A stretch of DNA of 42,082 nucleotides from positions 16,458 through 58,539 of the forward strand of contig JAKUPT010000011.1 in assembly GCA_022450595.1 (NCBI GenBank). Direction: 5' to 3'. This document shows, one piece after another, positions 35,551 to 42,082 of this stretch. How positions within the stretch are numbered: the stretch's first letter is position 1; every line of letters starts with the position of its first letter. This DNA is from Bdellovibrionales bacterium (GTDB lineage Bacteria; Bdellovibrionota; Bdellovibrionia; Bdellovibrionales; UBA1609). The position numbers and the translations under genes were made by a program. The notes under the pieces are model-generated. The model did no database searches. It was not told the origin of the DNA and worked only from the letters and a program-made list of their open reading frames with translations.

Positions 35551-36882
35551 CTATCTTACCTCATTGTGTTGAGTTGTCACCTTATGACTGGATCTTAATT
35601 CTTTTAATACTTCAATCGCATGACTTAAAGAGATGCGTTTTTTGAGTTTTAATATTTCTTCTAATTTTTTTTGCACTATAGGGATTTCTCTCTCTTCAGC
35701 CCCAGCTCCTAATGTGAGGTTTTGAATATGAAGCTTCATATGACCTTCAATAATCCCAACTGTGGTCAAAGCTTTAATCGCACCTAGGTTTTGTACAAGG
35801 CCTACGGCCGCGCAAACTTGAGAGAGTTCATTTGAGCTTTCAATCCCCATCATTTTAAGACTAAGCTGGGCTGTTGGGTGAAGTTTGGTCACTCCTCCAA
35901 CAGTTCCTACAACTATAGGGGCTTCAAAGACACCTGTAAGCTCACTTGTATCTTCGTTATAAGTCCACTTGGTAATGGATGTGTACTGTCCAGTGCGAGA
36001 GGCATAGGCATGAATACCCGCCTCGACCGCGCGCCAGTCATTGCCTGTGGCAATGAGAATAGGATCTATGCCGTTAAGCACACCTTTGTTGTTGGTTGCA
36101 GCACGGTAAGGGTCTATTTGAGAAAAAAGAGACCCCTCTTCAATACTTTTTCCAAGCTCAGTGTTAATATTTTTTAAGACTACAGTGGCACGGGTCACTT
36201 TAGTGTCCACTAAGTTTGAAAGGATACACATACCAAGCTCTTCACCCGTCATTTGCTGAATGATGGGTTTCAAAAACTCAGTGACCTGGTTAATAATATT
36301 AGCACCCATAGCCTCACAGGTGTTAGCCATCACATGAATCACGGCCATCATGCCGCCATCTGGTCGTTCAATGGGACGAAGTTTAATATCTGTCACTCCA
36401 CCACCACGACGAACAAGGCCAGCAGCAACCTCAACATTGGCTTGATCAATAAGGTTTTGTTTATTCTCAGCAAGTTTCGCTGATAAAAATTCATAGTTTT
36501 TTACTTTTGGAATCTGAATTTGACCTATAATCTCTTGCCCAATAACTTCAGTTTTTATATAGCCGTTTTCTTTAACCCATTTGGCCGTTTTGCTAGCTGC
36601 TGCAATGATTGAGGTCTCTTCTACCGCCATGGGAATCACATAAGGTTTTTCATCAATAATAAAGTTTGTGACAACCCCCATTGGCATATGAAAGTAGCCG
36701 ATCACATTTTCAATAAACTTTTCTGCCAGGTCAAAACTCACAGGCTCTTTTTTTTGTAAATACTCAACATCAGAAGAATCTAAAGCACCCATTTCCACAA
36801 GTTTTTGATAGCGTTCTTTTTTGTTAAGCTTTGAAAAACCAGAAAAAAGTTTTTGAACTTCTTCATTTAATTGCTTCGACAT
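35551..36882 (-). CDS. mvaA: hydroxymethylglutaryl-CoA reductase, class II
   Basis: 443 residues, close to the Pseudomonas mevalonii enzyme. ENVIG at 58-62, VEETS with the catalytic Glu at 88-92, CEAMGANIIN (189-198), the catalytic Lys in NNKG (266), GNDW with Asp282, and GHMKLH with the catalytic His381. Reduces HMG-CoA to mevalonate, the committed step. Class II enzymes vary in NADH or NADPH preference, which cannot be read here. It overlaps the fni end by 16 bases and is followed by mvaK2 after five bases. Confidence 0.95.
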   Translation of the reverse strand: MSKQLNEEVQKLFSGFSKLNKKERYQKLVEMGALDSSDVEYLQKKEPVSFDLAEKFIENVIGYFHMPMGVVTNFIIDEKPYVIPMAVEETSIIAAASKTAKWVKENGYIKTEVIGQEIIGQIQIPKVKNYEFLSAKLAENKQNLIDQANVEVAAGLVRRGGGVTDIKLRPIERPDGGMMAVIHVMANTCEAMGANIINQVTEFLKPIIQQMTGEELGMCILSNLVDTKVTRATVVLKNINTELGKSIEEGSLFSQIDPYRAATNNKGVLNGIDPILIATGNDWRAVEAGIHAYASRTGQYTSITKWTYNEDTSELTGVFEAPIVVGTVGGVTKLHPTAQLSLKMMGIESSNELSQVCAAVGLVQNLGAIKALTTVGIIEGHMKLHIQNLTLGAGAEEREIPIVQKKLEEILKLKKRISLSHAIEVLKELRSSHKVTTQHNEVR

Positions 36883-37931
36883 AATAAAACCTTTTTTGTT
36901 TTAAATTCTTCAATACTTTTACTATTTGTACAAAATAATGCTGTTTTCAACTCATATTCTAGTTGTTGCATTTTAATGTCTAAAGACTCTTCAGAATTGA
37001 TTGCCGCTTGTAACATAGGCTTGGCAAATCCCACGGCCTCAGCACCAAGTGCTAATAGCTTTGCTGCATCCACACCAGTTCGAACCCCGCCTGAGGCCCA
37101 AAGTTTATAATCAGGGCTCACTTGCTTGGCATTCAATAAGCTATGTACTGTTGAAATACCCCAGTCTTTAAAAGTTTGAGCCGCTGAAGATAAATAAATG
37201 GGGTCTTTACTTCTACAGCCTTCAATGCGCCCCCAGTGTGTGCCACCATATCCACTCATATCTACGGCGTAAACTCCAATGGATTTTAATTTTTCAAGTG
37301 TGGGGATGGAAAAACCACATCCTGTCTCTTTAATAATCACTGGCACACTGAGCTTGTTGCAAACCTGTTCGATAGCTTTTAATCCACCTTTAAAGTACGG
37401 GGTGCCCTCGGGCTGCATGCACTCTTGAAGAGCATTGAGATGAATAAATAAAGCCCTACCATTAAGACTGTCCACCAGCTTTTGCACTGACTCAATTGGT
37501 GTATGAACCAATTGAGAAATTCCAATATTGCCAATCAAGCGAGCTTCTGGGGCTTGATTTAAAATCTGCTCCCACTCTTTGGCGGCAGTATTGTCAAACA
37601 GCTCTTTTCTTTGAGAGCCCACGCCCATAAACCAACCGTTTTTTGCACTGGCTTTTGCGAGCCTTAAGTTGATATTCACAGATCCTGCATGTCCTGCAGT
37701 CATTGAGGAGATAAAAAAAGGCGATCTCACCTTTTCATTTAATAACTTTGTGGAGATATCAACGTCTGAAAAGTCTAAGTCCGGCAGAGCATCGTGGATG
37801 AGCTCAAAAGAACAAAGCCCTGATTCACCCAGGGCTTCGTTTTGATCTAATAACGAGTATTCGATATGATCTGATTTTCGTTGCTCAAATTGAGTTTTGG
37901 ATTCTTCTACCATATTATCTATTATGGACAT
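36867..37931 (-). CDS. fni: type 2 isopentenyl-diphosphate isomerase (FMN-dependent)
   Basis: 354 residues. FMN-barrel motifs: SPFFISSMTAGHAGSVNIN (about 71-89), FMGVGSQRKE, HLNALQECMQPEG with the catalytic Gln, KETGCGFS, MSGYGGTHWGRIEGCRSKD, and ASGGVRTGVD near the end. Isomerises IPP to DMAPP using reduced FMN and NADPH. First gene of the mevalonate cluster, 47 bases after rplT, with AAAGGA ribosome binding site. It is likely read through from the ribosomal protein promoter; no separate promoter is obvious. Confidence 0.94.
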   Translation of the reverse strand: MSIIDNMVEESKTQFEQRKSDHIEYSLLDQNEALGESGLCSFELIHDALPDLDFSDVDISTKLLNEKVRSPFFISSMTAGHAGSVNINLRLAKASAKNGWFMGVGSQRKELFDNTAAKEWEQILNQAPEARLIGNIGISQLVHTPIESVQKLVDSLNGRALFIHLNALQECMQPEGTPYFKGGLKAIEQVCNKLSVPVIIKETGCGFSIPTLEKLKSIGVYAVDMSGYGGTHWGRIEGCRSKDPIYLSSAAQTFKDWGISTVHSLLNAKQVSPDYKLWASGGVRTGVDAAKLLALGAEAVGFAKPMLQAAINSEESLDIKMQQLEYELKTALFCTNSKSIEEFKTKKVLLCRSN

Positions 37932-37978
37932 TTCTAGAATCCTTTCAAATTGAATGGGATAATATGTACTTTATCCAA

Positions 37979-38323
37979 CTATTGCATCAGTTTTTCAACA
38001 ATCGCAGTAAAGGCCTTAGGGTCATTTACTGCCATTTCAGCTAGGGTCTTTCTATCTAACTCAACAGAAGACTTGTTTAAAGCTCCCATAAGTCTTGAGT
38101 AAGTGGTTCCATTCATTCTAGCTGCCGCGTTGATTCTTTGAGTCCAAAGCTGACGAAACTCACGCTTTTTAACCTTACGGTCTCTGTAAGCATAAGCTAG
38201 TGCTCTGTCATTTTTCTCAATAGCGACTGTAAATACACGGCTGTTCGCTGAACGATAACCGCTGGCTCTTTTTAATACTTTATTACGTCTACGTCTTGCG
38301 ACGACACCTCTTTTAACACGCAT
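37979..38323 (-). CDS. rplT: 50S ribosomal protein L20
   Basis: 114 residues, standard for L20: [20 protein letters not shown] at the N-terminus, the [20 protein letters not shown] region, [20 protein letters not shown], and a normal C-terminus. Early assembly protein of the large subunit that in other bacteria also represses its own operon. It lies 10 bases after rpmI, the usual order; infC is not adjacent. Confidence 0.97.
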   Translation of the reverse strand: MRVKRGVVARRRRNKVLKRASGYRSANSRVFTVAIEKNDRALAYAYRDRKVKKREFRQLWTQRINAAARMNGTTYSRLMGALNKSSVELDRKTLAEMAVNDPKAFTAIVEKLMQ

Positions 38324-38333
38324 GACTCACCTC

Positions 38334-38525
38334 TTATATAACTAGTTGACGGGAAATTTGATATTCGTTGGCAGGATCAACGTATGCCGTTTTTCCTAGT
38401 TGACGCTTCTTTTTAGAGGAATGCTTAGATAAAATGTGTCGCATACCCTGCTGTTTTCTTTTGATTTTTCCGCTTTTTTTGACTTGAAAGCGCTTTTTAG
38501 CACCACTGTGCGTTTTCTGCTTCAT
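38334..38525 (-). CDS. rpmI: 50S ribosomal protein L35
   Basis: 63 residues, highly basic: KQKTHSGAKKRFQVKKSGKI and then the RKQQGMRHILSKHSSKKKRQ block, typical of L35. Ribosome binding site AGGAGA is seven bases upstream. First gene of the rpmI-rplT-mevalonate transcript, with a promoter at 38602-38630 and a leader hairpin. Confidence 0.95.
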   Translation of the reverse strand: MKQKTHSGAKKRFQVKKSGKIKRKQQGMRHILSKHSSKKKRQLGKTAYVDPANEYQISRQLVI

Positions 38526-38549
38526 TTTTGTCTCCTTCCTGAAACGGCG

Positions 38550-38566
38550 TTAACAGATACTGTTAA
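38550..38566 (-). promoter_or_regulatory. leader hairpin upstream of rpmI
   Basis: TTAACAG-N3-CTGTTAA is a perfect seven-base stem in the roughly 70-base leader, ending shortly before the rpmI ribosome binding site. It may be the L20-type autoregulatory element or simply a small stem; I do not see the full L20 leader structure. Confidence 0.4.
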
Positions 38567-38601
38567 GCTTTGAGGCCTATCTCAGCAAATTTAAGACTAG
38601 A

Positions 38602-38630
38602 TATATAACGCGTCTCCACTTAGCGGGCAA
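38602..38630 (-). promoter_or_regulatory. promoter of rpmI-rplT-mevalonate operon
   Basis: On the minus strand TTGCCC (38630-38625) and TATATA (38607-38602) are separated by exactly 17 bases, a good sigma-70 pair. The expected start is near 38595, giving a leader of about 70 bases before rpmI. This is the best-supported promoter in the window. Confidence 0.55.
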
Positions 38631-38706
38631 GGAAATATCTGGATTTTCTATAAAAATCACAGGGTCTAAGATTAAGAAAAATTAATAAATTAAATCACCA
38701 AATAGA

Positions 38707-40374
38707 TTAAGGGCGATATACGCAGCGAAACCCAACATGATCCGCCGAATTACCTGGCCCCCAACCCAAGTAAGTAGTGAAAATACCAGCACTTGAACCC
38801 CAGCCCCAATCACCTCCACGCAGAATACCTACAGTACCACCAAAACCTCCACGCCCTAGTCCACCATACACGCCAGAATTCATTGATGTGTAATCTCCTA
38901 GAGGACCAAATTGATTTTTTGCATTTCTTGCCGTTGTTGTCGTGCCTCCACTAAGAGAATAACTATTAGGATGTGTTACTGAAGTGATCTGAGAAAAGTC
39001 GCTGGAAGAGCCATAAGAATTTGAATTGTCGTCTTTAGGCCACTCCCAAACATTAGCACTAAAATCCCAAATGACCTCTCCATTAGATAAATTATGCGTA
39101 CGCTTTTGAAAGTTCCAATCCCCACCAGTTCCACCATTACAAGTTTGACTGGTACCTTCGCAGCCCTGAGCATCGTCAGTATTGGCTGAAAGAGGTTCAT
39201 CTGGTGTACCATCAGCATGCCCTTGATTCAGCCTATTGTTATCGGTTCCACCATTGCCTGTAGACACACCCCCAACAATATTTTCTTCCCAATTGCTTGT
39301 TTGATTCTCTATGTTTCTAGCAATGGTCTGCCACTCATCATTGGTGATAAGGTCAAAGCCTGCCCCAAGGGACTGACACTCCAACAAGGCTTGACCTCGA
39401 CTAATTTCCCGCCACGGTCTCCCTGTTGCAACAGAAACTGGTGTTGAGGCTTCAGCTGGTGTGTTTGAGACCCAATTGCTGGTCCCACAACTGACTGTGC
39501 CTTCAAGACAACCCCAAGCATTGATTTGTGAGTCTGAATCCCTTTTAGCTTTAGCCTCATACTTCATCACACAAAAATCACTGGTACCATAAGCACTGTT
39601 GCCGGGCACAACAATGTATTCCCCCTCTGGCCCACCGGATGGACACATGATTGCTGTAGTTGAAGCACTTGAGACCAAGTTTTGATTACTGGCCTGGTCA
39701 CTTGCGGTGTTGGCGCCCACAGTTATGCCAATAGAGCCATGGCCAGTGCAGTTACTCAAAGTCACAGTTGGAGTCAAAGTATCTCCATCAACAATCACCG
39801 GCGCATCACAACTAAGACCTGAGCCATTCAATGTAATATCACCTGATGTTAAGTTTACGGTGTCAGCCCCTGAATAGCTAACGGGAAAACTAAAAGTAGT
39901 TGATGAGTCTCCGCTGGTAGGACTTGGCGAGCCGACACTCACAGTGGGGCTTGTATTGTCTACTGTCACCACTCCACTCACGGCCCCACTGTCAGTATTT
40001 CCCTTACTGTCCTCACTAGAGCCTGGGTTAAGTAAAACCTTTACTGTTCCATCTCCTGTACAACCAGAAAGACTGAGTGTTGGGTTCATACTGGTGCTAT
40101 TGTTAATAGCTAGAGGAGCACAAGTCACACCACCAGTATAGCTCATAACAAGAAAACTGTTTTGAAGTTCTACAGACTGAGCATTTTTATAATCTAATTC
40201 AAACTCAAAGTTAGTTGATGAATTACCAACAGCCGCAGACGGAGTGATCGACTTAAAACTGACTTGTGGTGAATTATTAAGAAAACGATCAGTATTAAAA
40301 ACATTTGTACAAGATATTAGTAAAAATGAAAAAATATAGATTACAATATACGTGCTTATTCTTTTATTAGCCAT
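38707..40374 (-). CDS. lipoprotein with tandem beta domains and C-terminal FGE/SUMF1-type domain
   Basis: 555 residues. The lipobox LLISC puts the lipidated cysteine at residue 22. Two tandem Ig-like repeats follow (SPQVSFKSITPSAAVGNSST and SPTVSVGSPSPTSGDSSTTF), each containing a cysteine pair. A C-terminal formylglycine-generating-enzyme (C-type lectin fold) domain begins near EYIVVPGNSAYGTSDFCVMK and ends GGDWGWGSSAGIFTTYLGWG, then GNSADHVGFRCVYRP. It is probably a surface-exposed binding protein; the catalytic Cys set of true FGE enzymes is not evident, so enzymatic activity is unlikely. It is monocistronic. Such lipoproteins are often multi-copy in predatory deltaproteobacteria-like bacteria. 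Ligand unknown. Confidence 0.8.
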   Translation of the reverse strand: MANKRISTYIVIYIFSFLLISCTNVFNTDRFLNNSPQVSFKSITPSAAVGNSSTNFEFELDYKNAQSVELQNSFLVMSYTGGVTCAPLAINNSTSMNPTLSLSGCTGDGTVKVLLNPGSSEDSKGNTDSGAVSGVVTVDNTSPTVSVGSPSPTSGDSSTTFSFPVSYSGADTVNLTSGDITLNGSGLSCDAPVIVDGDTLTPTVTLSNCTGHGSIGITVGANTASDQASNQNLVSSASTTAIMCPSGGPEGEYIVVPGNSAYGTSDFCVMKYEAKAKRDSDSQINAWGCLEGTVSCGTSNWVSNTPAEASTPVSVATGRPWREISRGQALLECQSLGAGFDLITNDEWQTIARNIENQTSNWEENIVGGVSTGNGGTDNNRLNQGHADGTPDEPLSANTDDAQGCEGTSQTCNGGTGGDWNFQKRTHNLSNGEVIWDFSANVWEWPKDDNSNSYGSSSDFSQITSVTHPNSYSLSGGTTTTARNAKNQFGPLGDYTSMNSGVYGGLGRGGFGGTVGILRGGDWGWGSSAGIFTTYLGWGPGNSADHVGFRCVYRP

Positions 40375-40585
40375 ATTCTATATATCGGCAACTTAAATAA
40401 GAAGTCTTTAAGAATTCATTAAAAACTTATGTCGAAAATGCTAGTTTTCTCAAATTAAGACATAATCGTATCAAAACAACACAGAATTCATTTTTTTGAT
40501 GATTTTCCTTTGAAAATATCGCCTCTTAAAAATCTCCAAAAAATTAATTAAATACACAGCGAAGCCTCTTACCCAAACCCTCAAA

Positions 40586-40621
40586 CAAAAAAACGCCAGG
40601 CTTAACCACCTAGCGCTTTAA
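40586..40621 (-). terminator. intrinsic terminator after the 40657-41625 gene
   Basis: On the minus strand AAGCGCTAGG and CCTGGCGTTT form a ten-base stem (two G-T wobbles) around an eight-base loop, followed by TTTTTTT. The spacing of about 35 bases downstream of the stop is typical. The 280 bases between this gene and the FGE lipoprotein otherwise hold only AT-rich sequence and probably the lipoprotein promoter. Confidence 0.8.
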
Positions 40622-40656
40622 AATTTAGAATTTGAATATAATTAATTTTTTAGTAA

Positions 40657-41625
40657 TTACTGACTATCAGAAACATCCTTTACAATGTCTTCAGGCTCAA
40701 CCTCATTTAGATTTAAGATTCCCAGAGTTGACTGTTCAAAATACCTAAAATCATAGCCAAACTTAATATTAGTGGATCCAAAAACAAAGTACGGGTTTTC
40801 AGATGGAGACTGATACTCTTCATTTGTTCTTAGATCAATTAACTCTAGTTCACTTAATGGATATCGATCTCTACCTAAAGAAAGATGACTCATAACAGAA
40901 TACCCTTCTAAGTAGTTCTGAGGATTAAAGGATCTGCCTCCATATCTCGCGCTTTGTAAAGGAATCGCCTGACTTGGAGAGATATGTCCCATAGCTAATT
41001 TAACTCTCTCGGCGAAAACCTCAGCATTTCCAATGTTCTTGTTTATCGGAGCGATAACTACGTGGCCGAAATATGTTTTTTTATTATTCTTTATTCCAGC
41101 TACGTTTTTTAACAACAGGCCTTCACATGGCTCATATTTAGGCTTATCGTCATTCAAATTTTCTTTATTAGTCCATACACATACGTCTAAATTTTTAATT
41201 TGAACTGGAATAACCTCAAAAGCCATAGGAGCTTCAATATCTGGAGCTACAGAAACATCAATTACTGGGTTAGTGCTCATTTTAATTGGAGAAGAACACG
41301 TACTAAGCAAAGACCAGGATCGACGATTAAAACCAAATAAATGTTTATTACAAGTTGGTATACTTTTATAACCTTTAAAATATGTATACGGTTGTAAGGT
41401 TGGACATTCAACCTCATCAGCAGATGGATCATCAATAAAAGAGCATTGCTTTAAATCTTCAAATAAGTATTGTTGTGTGTTTCTTACTCTAGCCTCTTCA
41501 TAAAAAGCCAGTGTATCAGAAGCTAGTGAGCTACTAATATCATCCATATATTCATTTTCTGAGACTCCAAAAGATGTTAAACTCATACAAACAACGCCTG
41601 TTATAGTTAAATAATACTTCCACAT
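40657..41625 (-). CDS. exported protein of unknown function
   Basis: 322 residues with a signal peptide (YYLTITGVVCMSLTSFG, cleavage near VSENE). There are eight or so cysteines in the mature part (KQCSFIDD, VECPTL, PTCNKH, STCSSP, DVCVW, EPCEG), probably disulfides, so a periplasmic or surface protein. No recognisable domain or catalytic motif. It has a good ribosome binding site (AGGAG) and a terminator, so it is a self-contained unit next to an IS element end. A hypothetical protein; no function is suggested. Confidence 0.75.
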   Translation of the reverse strand: MWKYYLTITGVVCMSLTSFGVSENEYMDDISSSLASDTLAFYEEARVRNTQQYLFEDLKQCSFIDDPSADEVECPTLQPYTYFKGYKSIPTCNKHLFGFNRRSWSLLSTCSSPIKMSTNPVIDVSVAPDIEAPMAFEVIPVQIKNLDVCVWTNKENLNDDKPKYEPCEGLLLKNVAGIKNNKKTYFGHVVIAPINKNIGNAEVFAERVKLAMGHISPSQAIPLQSARYGGRSFNPQNYLEGYSVMSHLSLGRDRYPLSELELIDLRTNEEYQSPSENPYFVFGSTNIKFGYDFRYFEQSTLGILNLNEVEPEDIVKDVSDSQ

Positions 41626-41641
41626 ATTTTACTCCTAAGTC

Positions 41642-41670
41642 TTCATAATTTAATAAAACAGATCTGTAAA
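41642..41670 (-). promoter_or_regulatory. possible promoter of the 40657-41625 gene
   Basis: On the minus strand TTTACA (-35, 41670-41665) and TATGAA (-10, 41647-41642) are 17 bases apart. The predicted start falls very near the AGGAG ribosome binding site, so the leader would be very short, which weakens the call. Confidence 0.38.
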
Positions 41671-41773
41671 GTGCATACATTGTACCAACCTAAAATACCA
41701 TCATATCTAATATGAACTTTTTAAAACTGTAAAATTGTGCCCAAAATCGTCACTTTTTCTCGCCTCTCCGGTT

Positions 41774-42082
41774 TTAAGCGGGGTTTGGCCATTTGTAAAA
41801 GAATTCTTCAGTATTAATAGATAGATGGTTTAAGTACCCACATCTTTGAAGTATCTTCCAGCAAAATGAGGTAGGGTTGCTATAGCCATAACCCATTCTC
41901 TTTAACACTTTTATCTTATTATTTAATCCTTCAGCCACAGCTGTTGTTAATCTGGATGTAATATAACCCTCAATATTTTTTCTATATTTTCTAATTGTTT
42001 TAGAAAGTTTTTTAAATGGCTCTAATTTTGATTCTCTTACCAACTGATACCAATCAAATAAAACCTCTCTAAAGCCTTTTAT
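41774..42082 (-). mobile_element. ISL3-family transposase C-terminus, cut by window edge
   Basis: The frame is open to the window end (103 residues seen). It includes FDWYQLVRESKLEPFKKL, then the ISL3 hallmark TAVAEGLNNKIKVLKRMGYG with the catalytic Glu in EGLNNKIK and YGYSNPTSFCWKILQRCGY. The C-terminus (EEFFYKWPNPA) appears complete. Terminal inverted repeats would lie within the 100 bases before the stop (41690-41773) but I could not define them. Whether the element is intact depends on sequence outside the window. Confidence 0.85.

Noticed and set aside
38707-40374. A complete diversity-generating retroelement
   Set aside because: Only a possible target is present; no reverse transcriptase, accessory gene or template repeat is visible in the window.

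Overview
The window looks like a chromosomal segment from a low-GC Gram-negative bacterium. It has outer-membrane efflux, many lipoproteins and secreted proteins, and a pheS-pheT-ihfA-merR block. The style is that of Bdellovibrio/Bacteriovorax-type organisms. Placement in that group is an inference from gene content (mevalonate operon behind rpmI-rplT, FGE/SUMF1-type lipoprotein, TesA-YbbA-YbbP block); no rRNA or other taxonomic marker is present.

Layout. (1) 1-3700: end of an RND efflux pump with a coupled lipoprotein gene, facing a type II NADH dehydrogenase. (2) 3740-14350: a copper/silver resistance island, all on the minus strand and AT-rich by eye. In transcription order it encodes a Cys-rich exported protein, CusC, CusB, CusA (broken by one in-frame stop), a small cytochrome c, a cupredoxin, an APC permease and a CopB-type ATPase. 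The C-terminal relic of a second cusA lies just beyond it. (3) 14350-16400: an AT-rich scar zone with two unknown secreted proteins, an IS3 transposase remnant and a reciprocal duplication: each of two genes (an unknown secreted gene and merR) is present once whole and once as a 3' fragment. (4) 16375-21600: merR, ihfA, pheT, pheS and a divergent SpoU methyltransferase that ends inside a 13-copy 9-bp tandem repeat. (5) 21790-26720: a secreted protein, a GNAT acetyltransferase, then TesA, YbbA and YbbP, with a perfect 19-bp inverted repeat between tesA and ybbA. (6) 26836-30223: a DoxX-like protein, a TVP38-flavoprotein disulfide reductase fusion (broken by an in-frame TAG) and a divergent DUF547 protein. 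(7) 30277-38525: thrA, then a tightly overlapping mevalonate operon (mevalonate kinase, diphosphomevalonate decarboxylase, phosphomevalonate kinase, HMG-CoA reductase, type 2 IPP isomerase) downstream of rpmI-rplT. (8) 38707-42082: a large FGE-domain lipoprotein, an unknown exported protein and the end of an ISL3-type transposase cut by the window edge.

How the genes work together. In the copper island, CopB would move metal from cytoplasm to periplasm, CusCBA would carry it across the envelope, and the cytochrome/cupredoxin pair may handle periplasmic copper redox. The CusA stop would disable the tripartite pump unless it is a sequence error or is read through. The mevalonate operon covers HMG-CoA to IPP/DMAPP; HMG-CoA synthase and the thiolase are not in the window.

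The main points of interest are the two in-frame nonsense codons, the cusA relic, the reciprocal merR/secreted-gene duplication with an IS3 remnant (a likely integration scar), the copper-island gene set, and the short repeat structures. No CRISPR array, tRNA or rRNA was seen.
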